A stretch of DNA of 64,000 bases. Origin: Undibacterium parvum (lineage in GTDB: Bacteria > Pseudomonadota > Gammaproteobacteria > Burkholderiales > Burkholderiaceae_D). The first letter of the stretch is position 1, and each line of letters opens with the position of its first letter. The stretch is taken from NCBI RefSeq assembly GCF_003955735.1, contig NZ_CP034464.1:2604001-2668000 (forward strand), in the 5' to 3' direction. Positions 63,570-64,000 of this stretch are shown piece by piece. A model generated the notes under the pieces. It searched no databases and was not told the origin of the DNA. It saw only the letters and a list, made by a program, of their open reading frames with translations. The position numbers were made by a program, and so were the translations under genes.

Positions 63570-64000
63570 ATGCAAACTTCAAAATTTCAATCCGGCATGA
63601 TTAGTAGCGCACTTTCAGGATTTTCCCTTAGCTTAGTGCTGTTGGCGGCGCCAGTGTTAGCCGCGGATAACGCTGCCAGCGAAGACGCGATCACCCCGTA
63701 TCGACCTTCGGTTTCTAGCCCTGCGCAATTGCCGCTGGCTGGGCAATTGGAGCTGGAGTTGGGCGGCTTAAGCAGTCGCAGCGATCAGGCGCGTAGGCAT
63801 AGCATGCCGTATCAATTAAAACTGGCGTTCTCGCAAGAGTGGGGCATGCTAGTGGGCGGCGAGTTGCTGGTGCTCGCCAACGATGGCGTAGGCCAAGTTG
63901 ATCGCGGTTATGGCGATACCACGCTGGTGCTAAAGCGTGCTTTCATGGTCGATGAGCAGAGCGCCTTCGGGCTGGAGTTGTCAAGCAAACTGCCTAGCGC
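63570..64000 (+). CDS. outer-membrane transporter-like protein, 5' part (runs off the window)
   Basis: An open frame of 143 codons continuing past the window end. It has a signal peptide (SGFSLSLVLLAAPVLAA) and then strands rich in alternating hydrophobic residues (LAGQLELELGGLSSRSDQ, LKLAFSQEWGMLVGGELLV, YGDTTLVLKRAF), resembling the MetA-pathway/phenol-degradation type outer-membrane beta-barrel family. AGGAG lies five bases before the ATG, ten bases after the regulator's stop, so it may be cotranscribed with it. Confidence 0.75.
   Translation, partial: MQTSKFQSGMISSALSGFSLSLVLLAAPVLAADNAASEDAITPYRPSVSSPAQLPLAGQLELELGGLSSRSDQARRHSMPYQLKLAFSQEWGMLVGGELLVLANDGVGQVDRGYGDTTLVLKRAFMVDEQSAFGLELSSKLPS

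Overview
The window is chromosomal DNA of a betaproteobacterium, most likely Burkholderiales and probably Oxalobacteraceae. This rests on EF-Tu, RpoB and RpoC sequence, on the tRNA(Tyr-Gly-Thr)-tuf-tRNA(Trp)-secE-nusG-rplKAJL-rpoBC order, and on birA and coaX downstream. The family call is inference from general resemblance.

Layout. 1-9.5 kb is an accessory region. It has short hypothetical genes whose flanks look like integron cassettes (attC-like sites at 1423, 2139, 4972 and 8523). A HAD phosphatase, a GNAT acetyltransferase and a small membrane protein lie among them. Between these sit layered repeats: a REP-like 16-bp-stem hairpin family, 12-bp satellites, and a roughly 1-kb composite inverted-repeat element. 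9.5-14.2 kb is a translationally coupled operon for a LolCDE/MacB-type ABC system with a LolA-like periplasmic protein and a putative outer-membrane barrel. MgtC and a Cache-domain protein follow. 15.8-30 kb is the core translation/transcription operon series, free of the accessory repeats. 30-32.8 kb holds three MITE-like repeats, then birA, coaX and a SPOR-like protein. 33.2-36.2 kb encodes the end of histidine catabolism (IclR regulator, HutG, HutF). 36.4-41.6 kb has a conserved hypothetical, LysR-GNAT divergent from azoR-pirin, and two small unknown genes. 41.7-44.2 kb is an Mla/MCE lipid-transport operon with no ATPase gene. 44.8-45.9 kb encodes an HBL/ClyA-like alpha-pore-forming toxin. 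46-50.4 kb is a second repeat-rich region: another composite element, a 900-bp-spaced duplication, an IS3-family element inserted in the duplicated copy, and a perfect 173-bp tandem duplication. 50.6-64 kb carries a cytochrome P450, DAHP synthase, a DUF885 protein, a DUF882 protein, PPi-type phosphofructokinase, a PhyH-like dioxygenase, a PhnD-like protein with a sensor kinase, LysA, a divergent Lrp/AsnC regulator, and the start of an outer-membrane protein that runs off the window.

The most novel material is (i) the apparently decayed, integrase-less integron cassette region interleaved with repeats, (ii) the composite inverted-repeat/satellite element, and (iii) the solitary HBL-like toxin. 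All family names are recognition from sequence; no database search was run.
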